This document shows, one piece after another, positions 1 through 11,593 of a stretch of DNA of 64,000 nucleotides (positions within the stretch are counted from its first letter, which is position 1; the number at the start of each line of letters is the position of its first letter). The notes under the pieces are model-generated. The model was not told the origin of the DNA, made no database searches, and saw nothing but the letters and a program-made list of their open reading frames with translations. The position numbers and the translations under genes were made by a program. Source of the DNA: Durusdinium trenchii (taxonomy: Eukaryota > Sar > Dinophyceae > Suessiales > Symbiodiniaceae); assembly GCA_963970005.1 (NCBI GenBank), contig CAXAMN010008635.1, positions 88,430 through 152,429 on the forward strand, written 5' to 3'.

Positions 1-213
1 TCAGAGAACAAGATGTTGCCATTCTTGACCCAGAAGCCAGTTGCATCGCACTCAGCTTCATGGTGCAGCTGGATGGCCTCCATGGCCTTGCTTGCTGCAG
101 CTTCACGTTCCGACAAGAGCAACAATGTGTCCGCGGCATTGTAAGCCAACCCGTGCTCGCGCACGAAGTGTGTGGCCAACAGCTTTGGCATGGGACATGT
201 TTCCATAGCGCGC
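1..213 (-). CDS. Partial coding exon running off the left edge, unknown product
   Basis: On the minus strand an open frame runs from a candidate acceptor (gctag followed by CGCGCTATG, at 213) or from an ATG at 206 to the window edge, about 70 codons with no stop. The peptide reads METCPMPKLLATHFVREHG and continues with AYNAADTLLLLSEREAAASK and CDATGFWVKNGNILFS. Its mixed charged and hydrophobic composition looks like real coding sequence, unlike the serine- and cysteine-rich plus-strand frame in the same place. I do not recognise the family. The rest of the gene lies to the left of the window. The alternative is a chance frame, which I think less likely given the composition. Confidence 0.5.
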
Positions 214-1689
214 TAGCATCTGGACCAAGTTCGCTGGCTGCGTGGCCACATTGTCCCCCTCCTTCTTCACTCCTTGTCCTTGTCCGGGCCTTGTCCAGGT
301 GTGTGTACTGCTTGGCCGCGCCGTCGGCCCTGTCTTCTCCGCCTTCTCGGTTTTCTTTTGTGGGTATGCATGAAACAGTGATGCAGCGTTTCAAATTTGA
401 ATATATAAATTTGATATCATCATCTTCCAAAGGATAACATTTTGGCTTGCATGCTTCTCAAAGAGCTGGAGGCTATAGGAATATGATTACAAATGATTAC
501 AGTACAAACGTTTCCACGACATTCGAATTTAAGAGACTGACGCACAAATCCTGCTGAACCTTTTTCGTCCTTCTTCTTTGTCTCAGCTTCACAGCTTCAC
601 TATATACTTACAAATATACTATCCAATGGTTGACAGCTCCGCAGCTTGGTGCTGTCATGGCCTCGCACTGACCATCGACATTGCTCCCAAACGCAACAGC
701 TGCACCTGGTCACGGAAAAGAAGAATTACAAGTAATTACAATATGTTCATTGCGCAAGTCTTGCGGCAATATGCATCGAAGTTGCCAACAGAAAGGGCAA
801 CTGATACGATAAATCAAGCGCTGAGGTAGAGCAAGTGGTTACTGATACTGTGCAAATGAAGTCGGAGCAACGCATTTATTTGAGCCAGGTCGCCATCAGA
901 TCTAATCAGCACCTGAAGGTGATCTTCAAAATGCTCAATTGCATACGCAGGCACTGCAGCCCAGGCGCTGAGTGAAAGTCCCCGCATGCCATCTGGGCAT
1001 GATGACTATCTAGGTTTGCTGAGTGTCCACATCCATATTTAATACATGAGCGACGTGCAAAACCTCTTATGTGTTTAGTGCGCACTCTTCCCAACGTTAT
1101 CGTTTTTTCTGTGAACCTTATTGTTCCTGAAGGTTTCCTTCACTTTACTTACTTAGTCTTCACTGTAGTGATGCTGCCTTCATCGGAGGTTTTGGCCGTT
1201 GCTCACATGTTATATAATACCCTGCACACGGTAGTTCATTTGATTGTAGTTCCTGTGGAATGCAGAGGCTAGTCCCTACACGTCACTCTGTCCCAAACAT
1301 TCTGACCCTTTTTCAGCTTCTCTCCCTCACCTCATCTCTCCCTCTCTCTCTGTTGTCTCTCTGTCTTCATGGCGGAGGCAAGTTCTGAACCGCAGCAGGC
1401 TACAATATGAAAGCCTTACTGCTTGCTGTTTCAGATCTTCAGCAGTTTCTTCTTCCAAGCCATACTGGGAACCCACTATGATTATCCTTTTCAAAGCCCT
1501 TTTTTGACCATACGCGCGAAGCTGGTAGTTCTAAAGGTGCGCGGTTGGATGCCCCTATCTCCTTAGCAAGATTCGCTTAGCAACAGTGGCATGTTCAATG
1601 TAAAGCCTGAGCAGAGTGCCATCGCAGTGGCAAGCTCACCTGTGCAAGTCCATCCAAAATCCAGTACTTACAGTGACGAAGCGGCCAAC

Positions 1690-1765
1690 AATACGTTTGC
1701 TGGAGGCCATTCAATCCTATGAGGTTGGAGGCCATCGCTATCGCTATTAGGTTGGAGGCTCACCA
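1690..1765. repeat. Short tandem repeat GGTTGGAGGCCATCGC(T/C)ATT, copy 1
   Basis: Two to three imperfect copies of a roughly 20-bp unit around AGGTTGGAGGCCATCGC occur here. The same unit is found again at 15428-15490, 13.7 kb away, also as about three copies, so it belongs to a dispersed family. Confidence 0.6.
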
Positions 1766-2050
1766 GTGCTTGCTGCACTCTGGTGGATTTGAGTCAGGTC
1801 AATCGTCCAACTTGGCGGAGCTACCTCCGGCTCCAGCTTTGGCGCCTGCAATGGCTGACTGTCCAAGCTTCCAGATATCTTCCCTACCCCTGCGAATTGT
1901 TTCAATGGGTTTCTTGACACAAATGCGTCGCTGCGTCGCTGTTCTTCAAAGATCGGCCACTGAGCCTCACCTGGACCTGCTTTTGCCATGTCTTCGACTG
2001 AGTTCGCGCTCGCGGCTGACCAGTCGCAAATCACGTCCTCAAGAAGAACA
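1747..2050 (-). CDS. Possible internal exon, unknown product
   Basis: A minus-strand frame opens after a possible acceptor (tcttgag then GACGTGATTTG) and encodes a plausible peptide beginning EDVICDWSAASANSVEDMAK and containing PIFEEQRRSDAFVSRNPLKQ and ISGSLDSQPLQ. It lies about 1.5 kb upstream, in gene direction, of the partial exon at the left edge and could belong to the same gene. A plus-strand frame overlaps it but is poorer in composition. No family is recognised, so this is only a coding-potential call. Confidence 0.25.
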
Positions 2051-4744
2051 ATAATGGGATGGAGATCGCGGCACTAAAATGAAGAGTTGCTTGAGACATC
2101 TTGAGACAACATACAAGCAAGAACTGCTTCACAAATCCACTGCTCGGGAAAAGTAGTACAAAAGAACAAGCTGCCTGGATCATTCCGCCTTTGCAACGGT
2201 ATCTTCCTCTTGAGTGGTGATGCAGATTTCGCACTCGCACGTCTCGGCCTTACGGGAGTTCCACACCAGTGCTGGCACCAAAAGAATGTTTCACACTTTC
2301 CAAACGTGAATGGTTTGAACATCTTGGAAGCCTTGAAAGTTCCTCTGGCCTCAGACTCATTATTGACCCAAGCAAGGGAGGATGCTGATAACTTCAGAAA
2401 GGCAGAACTGCAGCAGAAATTGAGTGGAGTCTTCATTGATGGCAGCCATGTGTTCAGACCAGCGAAACTGGCCTAGGTCCATCGTTCTTGTCGCTCTTCA
2501 TAGCTTGCTCCTAGTTCAGCTGAACTTTTTTGGTGAGTCATCTGAAAATTAAATTGCTTTGTCTCTGTGCATCTGAGCAATGTGTGTGTGTGTGTGGGTG
2601 GGAGCGCGCGCCGCGCAAACGTCCAGTGCAGCAAAATCCCCTGACCGTAGATGGAAAACGGCGCACAGCATGCAATCTCATGTGCATGCCACAAAGTGCA
2701 GGTCGTAATTATGTGTGAGGACCCTTTGGCATAGACGCAGTTCTCGTCTTTCGAGGGCTCAGCCGGCCTGTTCCAAGGCCAGCCTGTTCCACTCAACAGT
2801 GTTGATTGCCTGAAGTGCGGGCATCGCAGATTGTCCCGCAGGGGGCGATTCAGTCTGCGAAGAACTTGGCCCTTCCACAACAAGGTGACAAGTGGCTTTT
2901 TGTAAATGTGTCAGTCCCTTTGAAGAACATATCATGTGTATCATATCTCAAGTCTGGTGTCAACCAATACGTTGAGGAAAGAATTGTCACGAAGTATCGA
3001 ATTCTTTGACGAGAGTATCCAAAATGGAAACTATTTTGAGGCAGGTTGAGGAAGTTGCATCCTGCGCAGCCCCCATGAGGTCGCAAACACCATGCGAATC
3101 CCGTTCTCGCCAATCTCTTTGCCCAGGCCTCAAAGCTTGGATATGTGCCACAGCGCCTCTGAAAGGCTCTTAGACTACAAGTGGACCGTTATTATACTTG
3201 AGGCCGAGGGTAGGTGACGAAAGCTAGCAGGGATGCATCCGTGTCAGTGGAGGCGAAGCATACAGCGCCGTCCAGTGACAAAGGACTGGTGGGACATCAA
3301 GCGGAGTGAGGCAAATTCTTTTTCATAGGCATGGGGCTGTTGGAGGGATGGTTCACAAGGTCTCGCTCATGAGGTAAAACGTTGTGAACATGTAAGACAC
3401 ACGAACAGCAATGACACAGCCGACCTTAGCTTGTGAATCTGTTGAATCTGTTGCATCGTATCCCAAAACCTCCACGGAGGAGTTCAACCAAAGTGGATGC
3501 CATAAGAGGTGTCCAAGAGGTGTCCCAGAGGCGTCCCAGGGGGGAGTTGAACCCGCGGGCGGGGGCCCTCTACATATGAAGTTTTCACGTGATGCGGCGA
3601 TCTCGAGGATTCCAGCCCCTCACTTGCTAAAGCAAGGACAACTCCAGCTAGCTGATGCTAGCTTTCGTGACTTGCAATCTGATCAAAGCTGGCTTCGCGC
3701 TGCCACCTTCATCATTTAAGGCTGGCACCTAGGAAGAGCCTGCCACGTCTGTAGCTCGATGGCTATACCGGGACGAGGTGATCAAATGGATCTATTTTGC
3801 ACAATCACAACGATCTCAAACCTTGGCTGTGGCCCCTGGTGGAATACGCCTGCTTCGTCCTGCCAACATGCCATGTTTAGCATGCCAAGGCTTGAGATGG
3901 GAAAAACACAGAATCAGAGCAACTGAACGAACAAACACACGTCAACAACCTCCTTGGTCCGCTGTTTTCCAAGTTGACCTAAAAATGCAAACTGGCATCC
4001 AAGTGTTTTCCAGCGAATTGATGTGTAGGCAGTGCAAGGAAAAGGGATAAGAAGCAACTGTCCATGTTAGTTCCAACTCAACACGCGTACTCACACACCA
4101 ATAACCCCAGACCTAGGATGGTCTTCCTTGGGCAAGGCTTCCCCTTCAGCCGCATGGTCTTTCACCAAGGAAGACAAGCCTTTGAAAGGACAAGTTGTCC
4201 GTTCCATTCACAGAAAAATTAAACAAACGAAGCCTTTGGCATCAGGAGGCTCCAATCGTCGACGTCGAGGCTCAGACCTTGGCAATGTGTCGGTAATATG
4301 TTATATAAGTCTTGAACGAGTCGAGTTTCCCTAAAATGAACCAAATCAACCACGCGAAGGGGTCTTCAAGGAGGCCCTGGCAGCCCCCGGTGGAGTTTCA
4401 TTCTTCTGAGTTTGTCTGCTTCCAAACCTGGTAAGCTACAATACTCATAGACTCGCAGCCTCTTCTTGTAGCGGCCTACCCCCCCCAAAACAGGAAATGG
4501 TTGAGCCTTTATTAATGAGCCTGTTGAGCTAATTGAAGCCGCTTGGTGTACTAAGCCTGCAGCTCCTCCATTTGCTGGTACCCCATACCCTGGCCTACAA
4601 TGCAAAGTTTCTCGCATGCAAACTCCATGTATCAGGGTTGAGACAACTAGTTCTTGTGAGAGAGAGAGAAAGAACCAAACAAATAAGTACTTTATTTCGA
4701 ATGATCCCCACCATGCCATTTCAATCATGTCACGGTGGGCAGCG

Positions 4745-5150
4745 AACAGTCAAACACAGTGACTCACGCAGCGGTAGTGTGTTTGTGGCTGCGTGTTTGT
4801 GATTGTGTTTGTTGGTTGTGCGTTGTGTTGGTGTTTGTGGCAGTGTTTTGTGTTTGCGTGTGCGGTTGTATTTTGTTGGTTGTGTGTTGTATTGTGTGTT
4901 GTGTGTTTGCGATTGTGTGTTTGTGGCCTTGTGGCTGTGTCTTTGTGATTGTGTTTGTGCTTGTGCAAGTGTGATTGTGCGTTTGCAGTGGTGTTTGTGA
5001 TTGTGCTTGTGATCGCGTGTTTGTGGTAGTGTTTGTGATTGTGCGACAGTGATTGTAATTGTATTGTGGCTCGGTTTGTCTGTTAGCTTTGTTTGTTGTG
5101 TAGTGTGTATTGTGTGTTTGTGGTTATTTTGTCTGGTTGCGCGTTGTGTG
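4745..5150. repeat. GT-rich low-complexity tract (GTGTTTGTGATT-like)
   Basis: About 400 bp of imperfect repeats built from GTGTTTGTG(G/A)TTGT on the plus strand. It produces spurious cysteine/valine-rich frames on plus and His/Thr-rich frames on minus. It runs directly into the next minisatellite. Confidence 0.85.
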
Positions 5151-5790
5151 TTGAGGTCCGGAAGTGCCCACTGCGATCTGATCTGGCTCTTGCGGTTGAG
5201 GTCCGGTAATGCCCACGGCGCTTGCTGTTAGGTCCGGGAGCGCGCACTGCGGTGTGGCGCTCGCTGTTGAGGTCCGGCAGTGCCCACTGCGATCTGGTGC
5301 TTATTGAGGTCCGGGAGTGCCCGCAGCGATCTGGCGCTTGCTGTTGAAGTCCGGTACCCACTGCGATCTGGCGTCTTTGGCGTCCGGTAGCGCGTGGTAT
5401 AGTGCCCACATCTGCTACTTCCAGTTGAGGTCCGCAGCGCCCACTTTGCCCACTGCGATCTGGCGCTTGCTGTTGGGGTCTGGGAGCGCCCACTGCGATC
5501 ACGCACTTGCAGTTGAGGTCCGGTAGGTCCGGGCAACTGCCAAGCGGAACCCGCGGTTGAGGGGGAACAGCCAGCCGGACCTCGCGGTTGAGGTCCGGCG
5601 AGGAACGCTGCGACGCGAAACTCGCGGTTGATGTCCGCTGGCGAACACGTGCTGCCAGCCGAACCTGCCAAGCGGACTTGCGGTTGAGGTCAGGCGGGGG
5701 GCGCTGGCTGCCATCCGGAGCTGACAGTTGAGGTCCGCACTTGCGGCTGAGGTCCGGCGGTGAGGAGGAGGACGCAAAGGCGGAGGCAGA
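5150..5790. repeat. GC-rich minisatellite GTTGAGGTCCGG...CCCACTGCGATCTGG
   Basis: About 15 degenerate copies of a roughly 40-bp unit. The best-kept core is GTTGAGGTCCGG, followed by a GCCCACTGCGATCTGG part that fades to the right. Long minus-strand frames rich in Arg, Ser and Pro across this block are by-products of the repeat and not genes. Confidence 0.8.
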
Positions 5791-5799
5791 CGCGGAAGG

Positions 5800-8520
5800 C
5801 AGGAAGGCAGCTGACTGAATATTCCTCAGACCTAAAGGATCGATAGGCCATGCTTTCACCGTTTGTATTCGCACTGAAAATCAAAACCAAGCAAACTTTT
5901 CCCCTTTTCGTCCTGAGATTTCTGTTCTCGTTGAGCTTACCCTACAATACCTGAGAAGGGAGGGGACGACAGCCAGCCTCCGTAAGAATCTGTCAGGCAT
6001 GCACTGGAACTGCTGTCAGGCATGGGGAAATGGAAGGCAGAGGCGGAAAGTCTCGCGTTGAGGGCCGATATACAAGGTTTCGATCAATAAGGCCCATTAG
6101 CGGTTATAGGATGTTATAGGATAGAAGTGGCACTCACGGGTTAGGAAAAAGTTGAGCGACAGTGACAGTCGGGGGAGAAAGGTTGAATTTTGAGCAGGAC
6201 ATTCACAGGTGGGGGGGAATTGCGCTTGCCTGCTGTTTGTTTCTCTGATCTTGCAGACAGACTTAGAAACTCGGCGCGCTGCTAAGAGTGGACCGATGAA
6301 AGTTTACTGCCAAGATCAAGTGATTGCCCAACATCGGGCAAAAACTACTGTGTGATGGGGCGAAGTCGACTACTGCTGTTTTCTACTGCTAGTAGAAATA
6401 GAAAGCAGAATACATGCGTCGGGGGGGGCGCCCCTTCTCGTTTGGTCCAAAGGCGTTTTCAAGCTCAAAAAGGGCACCACCAACTAATCGAGGGGGGCTT
6501 GCCTGCTGTTTGTTTCTCCTCTTTTCCCGTCACGTTGTCCTCTTCCCTCTTCACGTTCTCTCTTGCGTTCCCATTCACCCTTATTACCCACGAGAAAACA
6601 GAGCGCTGAGAGACGCACTTGTCACTTTCCTGGTGAGCTCCCGACCTCTTTTCCCGCCACGTCGCCTCTTTCCTGTCCTCCACATGAACTCCTGCCCCGT
6701 ATGAGGTGCCCTTTTACATCTAGCCGACTGCATTCTGCTCCCTCTCCTGTCTTGAACAGGTGACATCGCTTCTCGCGTCCCTTCCACTCTCATAGCGACA
6801 AGAAAGCAGAGCGACAAGAAAACAGAGCGCTCCTGTCACGCTGTCGCCCCTTTCCTGTCCTCGACATGAACTCTCACCCCTTGTAGCCTCCTGAGCCCTT
6901 CATGATGCTAATGATGCACTCTTCGGCGTCAATTACATCGCTTGCATCACAACACCAAAAAAACATACATGTTCACTGCTTTTCGGACAACCCCTCCCCC
7001 ACACACCCTATACTCACTTCGTTCGCCCTTCGACAACTCCAGCCTAGCCTATCGGCTGGCTTTCGTGAATATCTAACAACCCTCACCTGACAGGTGGGGA
7101 GAAATGACTGTGTTGTAAAAAACGTAAGAACTAGAAACCCTATGAAAGCCTAATATCATCGCATGCGAGCTCTGATGAACTGCATCAACCACCCCTTGTT
7201 TTTTGCCTGCGCCAGGACTGGGATTTTCTGGATCACCCCCGTGGCGACGTCGACGTCGACCGCCTTTGCGCTCTTATGAGCAACCAAAGGATAATAAGGT
7301 CCTTTTTTGTCTTGATCTGTCTTTTTTAGCCCGCCCTTACTTAATATAATGTAATTAAGTAGGCGCCTACTTCATTAAGTAATCACCAAGGTTGCAAGTA
7401 TTGGTTGGTGCAAAAATGAGCACTGGCATCCCACCTCTCTCCGCTGTTCGGTCTGCGCCATTGGTCGGTTCCCTATGACACAGGGAAGCTCAGAAGCATA
7501 AATTGCGACATAATGCCAAATGATGCCACACGCATTGCAATGCATGTGCAGCGGGTTGGCTGGGGGCTTCTGGAATCATGATGAAAATGATAGAGTTTCT
7601 TGGCATTGATTGCATTGAAAACCGCCTTCTGATTGGTGTTTGTAACAAAGTTCATGGAAACTTTGAGCATTCTGGTAATTAGAGACTTTATGTGAAGTTG
7701 TGTTTATTAGCACACGCCACGCTGCCAAAGACGTTGATTGTCCCCGTTTGACATACAGTGGCTTGACCAACACTATTGCTTCATGATGCGATGGCCAGTC
7801 ATCGCCATCTTATCGCGAAGCATGTCCCTAAACATGATGTCTTGAACTACAGTGAACTACTACAGTAGAAGACGAACAAAAAAGTATATATATAATGGCC
7901 AGTATTGGCATATTGCAAAAGATCTACAATCTACAAACAAGGTGGAGAGTAGCCACAGCAACTCTAGGTTCACTTGCAGCATCTCCGCAACAATATCTTA
8001 GAGGCGGTTCAGAATTGAATCATGCACAGCTAAATCCATCCCTCGTGTCAGTTACGGTAAGGTAGCTGGTTGACGGGGAAATGGAAGGGGCTCAAGTTTG
8101 GTACGAGCAACCGGGACGTTAACGGCACATTCGCGGAACTTTCGCGGATCTTTTGCCAAGGTTCACTGGTGGTTTCCCTGACTATGCATACTGCAACAAA
8201 CATCTGCACCACCTGGAGCTGAGGATCGTTGCCCCACTGTCAGGGCTGCACATGGACGAGAATCCTTTACAAACTCTACGCAGTGTCACAGCTGCGTAAG
8301 GAAAAGTCGAGGTTCAGTTTGTTGCTTTGTGACAGTGGGGACACTTCCCCCCACCTGCTCTGCTGGAGGGTTACCTTGTATTACTATATGTATCCCATAG
8401 AAAGGAAATATGTAATATTATAGATCCTTCGCGAAAAAAGAATGCCTTTGCGATCTTTCGCGGACCTCGTCACGGATCTTTCACGGATATTTTGGGCAGC
8501 ATCTAAAATTTAAAACTCCT
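5800..8520. other. No gene recognised; local duplications
   Basis: No convincing coding frame. Sequence around 6585-6715 (GAAAACAGAGCGCT, then TTTCCTGTCCTC and ACATGAACTC) recurs in diverged form at 6795-6890. The phrase GCTTGCCTGCTGTTTGTTTCTC occurs at both about 6228 and 6499. These are small unequal duplications in pyrimidine-rich DNA. Confidence 0.5.
7330..7385. repeat. Palindromic AT-rich repeat centred on GGCGCC (copy 1)
   Basis: The segment contains AATTAAGTAGGCGCCTACTT followed by CATTAAGTAA, giving an inverted repeat around a central GGCGCC. A related copy with the same GGCGCCTAC core and ATTAAGTA arms lies at 11990-12040. This suggests a small dispersed foldback element. Confidence 0.55.
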
Positions 8521-8524
8521 AGTA

Positions 8525-8825
8525 GCGCCCTTGCTCCTAGTAGTAAGGCCAGGTGCCCCTAGTAGCTTCTTGTTACTACTAGTAAGGCACTTGTTACTAG
8601 TAGCGATGCACTTGTTCCTAGTAGCGTCCTTGCTCCTAGTAGTAAGGCCAGGTGCCCCTAGTAGCTTCTTGTTACTACTAGTAAAGCACTTGTTACTAGT
8701 AGCGATGCACTTGTTCCTAGTAGCGTCCTTGCTCCTAGTAGTAAGGCCAGGTGCCCCTAATCCTAGTAGCGATGCCAGGAGCCCCTAGTAGCCTCCTTTC
8801 TCCTAGTCGCGATGCCCTTTGCTCC
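8525..8825. repeat. 99-bp tandem repeat rich in CTAGTAG/TACTAGTAG
   Basis: TTGCTCCTAGTAGTAAGG begins at 8531, 8630 and 8729, so the period is 99 bp with about 2.5 copies before the array decays. Internally each unit is made of smaller CCTAGTAGC / GTTACTAGTAGC steps. The period is a multiple of three, which explains a repetitive leucine/valine-rich open frame that I do not call a gene. A related TACTAGTAG stretch is at 16323-16370. Confidence 0.85.
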
Positions 8826-8829
8826 CAGT

Positions 8830-11580
8830 AGCGTCCTCTAAAAACTTGTGTTGGGATAAATACCTTACAGGCCCCTTTAGATTAACTCCCATATTGACCC
8901 GCTGATATAGTTACTGTGCTTCAACAGGAAGTTTGGTTGCTGTGTGGTGCTTGGCAAAGGGCCGAAAGTCTTGATGCGATGTGAGATCCTAAGCCTTCTA
9001 AGCCCTCCTTTCTGCTCAAAAAGCTAGTTGGAAGCGGGACAACTTTTTCTGTTCTCAGTTCTCAGTGGCCTAAGCACTCTGCATCCTTCTACCACGTGTT
9101 GGGCTAAGTAAGTCCCATCATCTTGGTCCAAGCCAGGTCAGGTCTACTGCATGGAAAAACACAAGCTGTTTAAGTCACATCAAATGGATGCAGTTCCCAC
9201 TGAAGCACTATCAAACTACGCGACTGAGTGCGCAAAAAGGCGACCAAACAAGGCCACCGAGACTCCTGTTAAGAGTGAATTTTGTGAACTTGCCAAGAGA
9301 CTGCAATCTCCAGCCTAGGGCCCACCTCACACCATCCCACACCCTCACACAGCCATTGCAATGAATGCGCTTTGAGCCCTCAGTTGTGGTGCCCATAGAA
9401 ACTGCACCCCCGAAACATCTGCGATGCACCCACACGGGACGACTATTCGCGTCTCACCTTTGCAAGTCCTCGTACCTCGGAACTTTCTCATCGCCTTTTT
9501 TGACCGATGACCGATGACCTGCTTATTGGCGCTTAAGGCCTATTGGAAGTGAGCCAAATCGTAAACAAAATGGGAACAAGCACAGCAAACGCCCACCAAG
9601 AACACCCCACAGATGGGAGCAGTGTGGAGTATGTGTGTTGTACACATTGCAAGATGCTTAAAAAAGAACGACTTAAGCCAACAGAAATACGACTTATAGA
9701 CACCTCATGCACCCAGTACAAGTCCGGGTACAGCGCTGCAAGCATAATTGACTTTTAACCTACCTCAGCCTCAGCCCGCCTTTGGCCATTAGCAAATATG
9801 TGAAAGCATCATAAATGCATGAGGTGGGTTTAGCCACCACCGAGTCCAAGTCTGGAGGCCCTCCCCTATGTATTGACTTTGACTGTGGCACTTCATGGCA
9901 TAGGATCGTATTCTCATCTGATCCATCCCGAAATTGAGATCCTGATCCCACCTTGATGGCTCCTTTGTCCCTGCTTCGGGACCTTGACGCTGCAAAAGCT
10001 AGGTAAAGACTGAAAGAGGCTCAAAGCATTCTGTACGCAAAGTTGGTGATCGATTGGCTCAAGATGCTGATAGCAGCATGCCATTCTGCAAGGCTCTTGC
10101 CATCTGCATTATTATGTTTGCGTCGGCGTCGATGGCGCTCCTTCACCATTGCAAAGTGTCATTTTAACGAACAGTTGCAACACAATGCAGTTGATGAAAA
10201 GCTACAGTACTTGCTCTGCCCTTCTGTCCAGCCTTTTCGTGCCCATCGTTGCTCATGTTGCTCTTCCTCCGTTTTTTGGACCTCAAGCAGGTCCCAAACA
10301 ATGTTGCGTTCATTCGAATTGCGAGTGAGAACCACCCAGTTGAACTTTTGTTCTATGGTCGGCTGATGATTGCGTTGTTGATCAAGCTTGCTTGTAGCTA
10401 GGTGCCCTAAATGTATCCCTATGTCTATGTCCATTTATTTCAAGGAGTAAGAACGCTGTCAAGACCAGGATCCCAGCTTTTTGGACTTCTCCTTGACCTG
10501 GAAGCGATTGGGCTCCAAGCACTTGTGGACCAGTCATCTCTTGCCTTCACCTTCACTCACCTTTTGTCACCGCGTCTGTTCCGGAGGTGCTGCATTGCAC
10601 CACAAAGAACACACAGCGCGCAACTTGCTTGGCAAGCACAACGCTGATCTGCATCTTCAGATCTGAAGGGTACGACTCGGTACGACCAAGTTGCAAAGCC
10701 ATGCAAAGCCACAGCTCATTTTTGGAACTCGGTTTTGCTCGTCCTCAAGGGGCAACTCAAATCTCCACAGAGTCTGCGCCTTCACGTAAAATACATGTTG
10801 CTGAATCAAATCATACAATTTAGCGTGATAACCACAGCCTGCGCTGCCAGAAACGCAACCTGAAGGGCCATCGAAAGGAAGGTCGCCTTGGCATCAACGA
10901 GAGAAGTTCGACTTACCATGTATGTAGCCATGCAAGAGCGCTATTTGGACAGAGGCTTCTTCATAAACACAGCTGACAAGGCAAGGCCTACGGCAACGAG
11001 TCCCAATTTTGAGCTGGCTACTGTGAGCGACTGGAACTGTCAGCTGTTGAGGTATCCACCTCAAGTGTCACAAGTGACATACCCGTTTAATAAAATACCC
11101 TTTCAATACGAACGCACGTGCCCCAATGTGCGCTTTGCTGTTTACAAGCCTAGTGCATCATAGTCAGGCACCTTCATACAAAATGAATCAAAATGAAAGT
11201 TCCTTCTGCAAAAGCGTCTTGCCAAGAGCCGATGCTTAACACAAATGCATTGTACAAGTACTTTCATTGTACGGAAACAAATCGGTTTACGTCAGCAAGC
11301 TGAATGTGCAGTGAAGAATTACAGTAGGAACAGCAAACACCAAAGGAATGCAAACACCGAAGGAATGCAAGCACGCCAAACACGTGGGATTTGACATTTG
11401 AGGAAGCGAAGTGAATTCGGAAAGCAATGGAAAGGAATGGAAAGCATATCATGTAAATCAGGCGGACTGTTGATGCAGCCAACTTTCATGCCAGGCAACC
11501 AGTGAAGGTACTGGGAAAAGCCCTGGTGCCAAATACTCACCAAGATCATAAACCAATACCTGTGCACAAGAGATGATGCA
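8830..11580. other. No gene recognised
   Basis: Scattered short frames only. A minus-strand frame at about 10215-10360 (FNWVVLTRNSNERNIVWDLL, then EVQKTEEEQHEQRWARKGW) has coding-like composition and could be a downstream exon of the SMP-type gene, but no splice sites or domain confirm it. The 10-base string TTGGCTCAAG at 10052 matches the 3' end of the dinoflagellate spliced leader, and I treat it as chance. Confidence 0.35.
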
Positions 11581-11593
11581 GTAGATTTGATAG

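Larger units (their letters stand above)
214..4740. other. Gene-poor stretch
   Basis: Apart from the possible exon at 1747-2050, I see no convincing gene. Short frames on both strands are unrelated and lack recognisable motifs. One plus-strand frame at 2210-2476 (reading SGDADFALARLGLTGVPHQ and ending VFRPAKLA) has fair composition and could be an exon, but I have no support beyond that. A (TG)n run lies at 2580-2596. Confidence 0.4.

Noticed and set aside
440..452. CATTTTGGCT, central part of the spliced leader
   Set aside because: The match stops before the CAAG end, and no coding sequence follows.
5083..5874. 263-codon minus-strand frame rich in Arg, Ser and Pro
   Set aside because: It lies inside the GTTGAGGTCCGG minisatellite, and neighbouring frames are equally open.
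8531..8788. Repetitive Leu/Val-rich plus-strand frame
   Set aside because: It is produced by the 99-bp tandem repeat, whose period is a multiple of three.
10052..10061. TTGGCTCAAG, 3' part of the spliced leader
   Set aside because: Only ten bases match and the preceding bases (GATCGA) do not resemble the leader.
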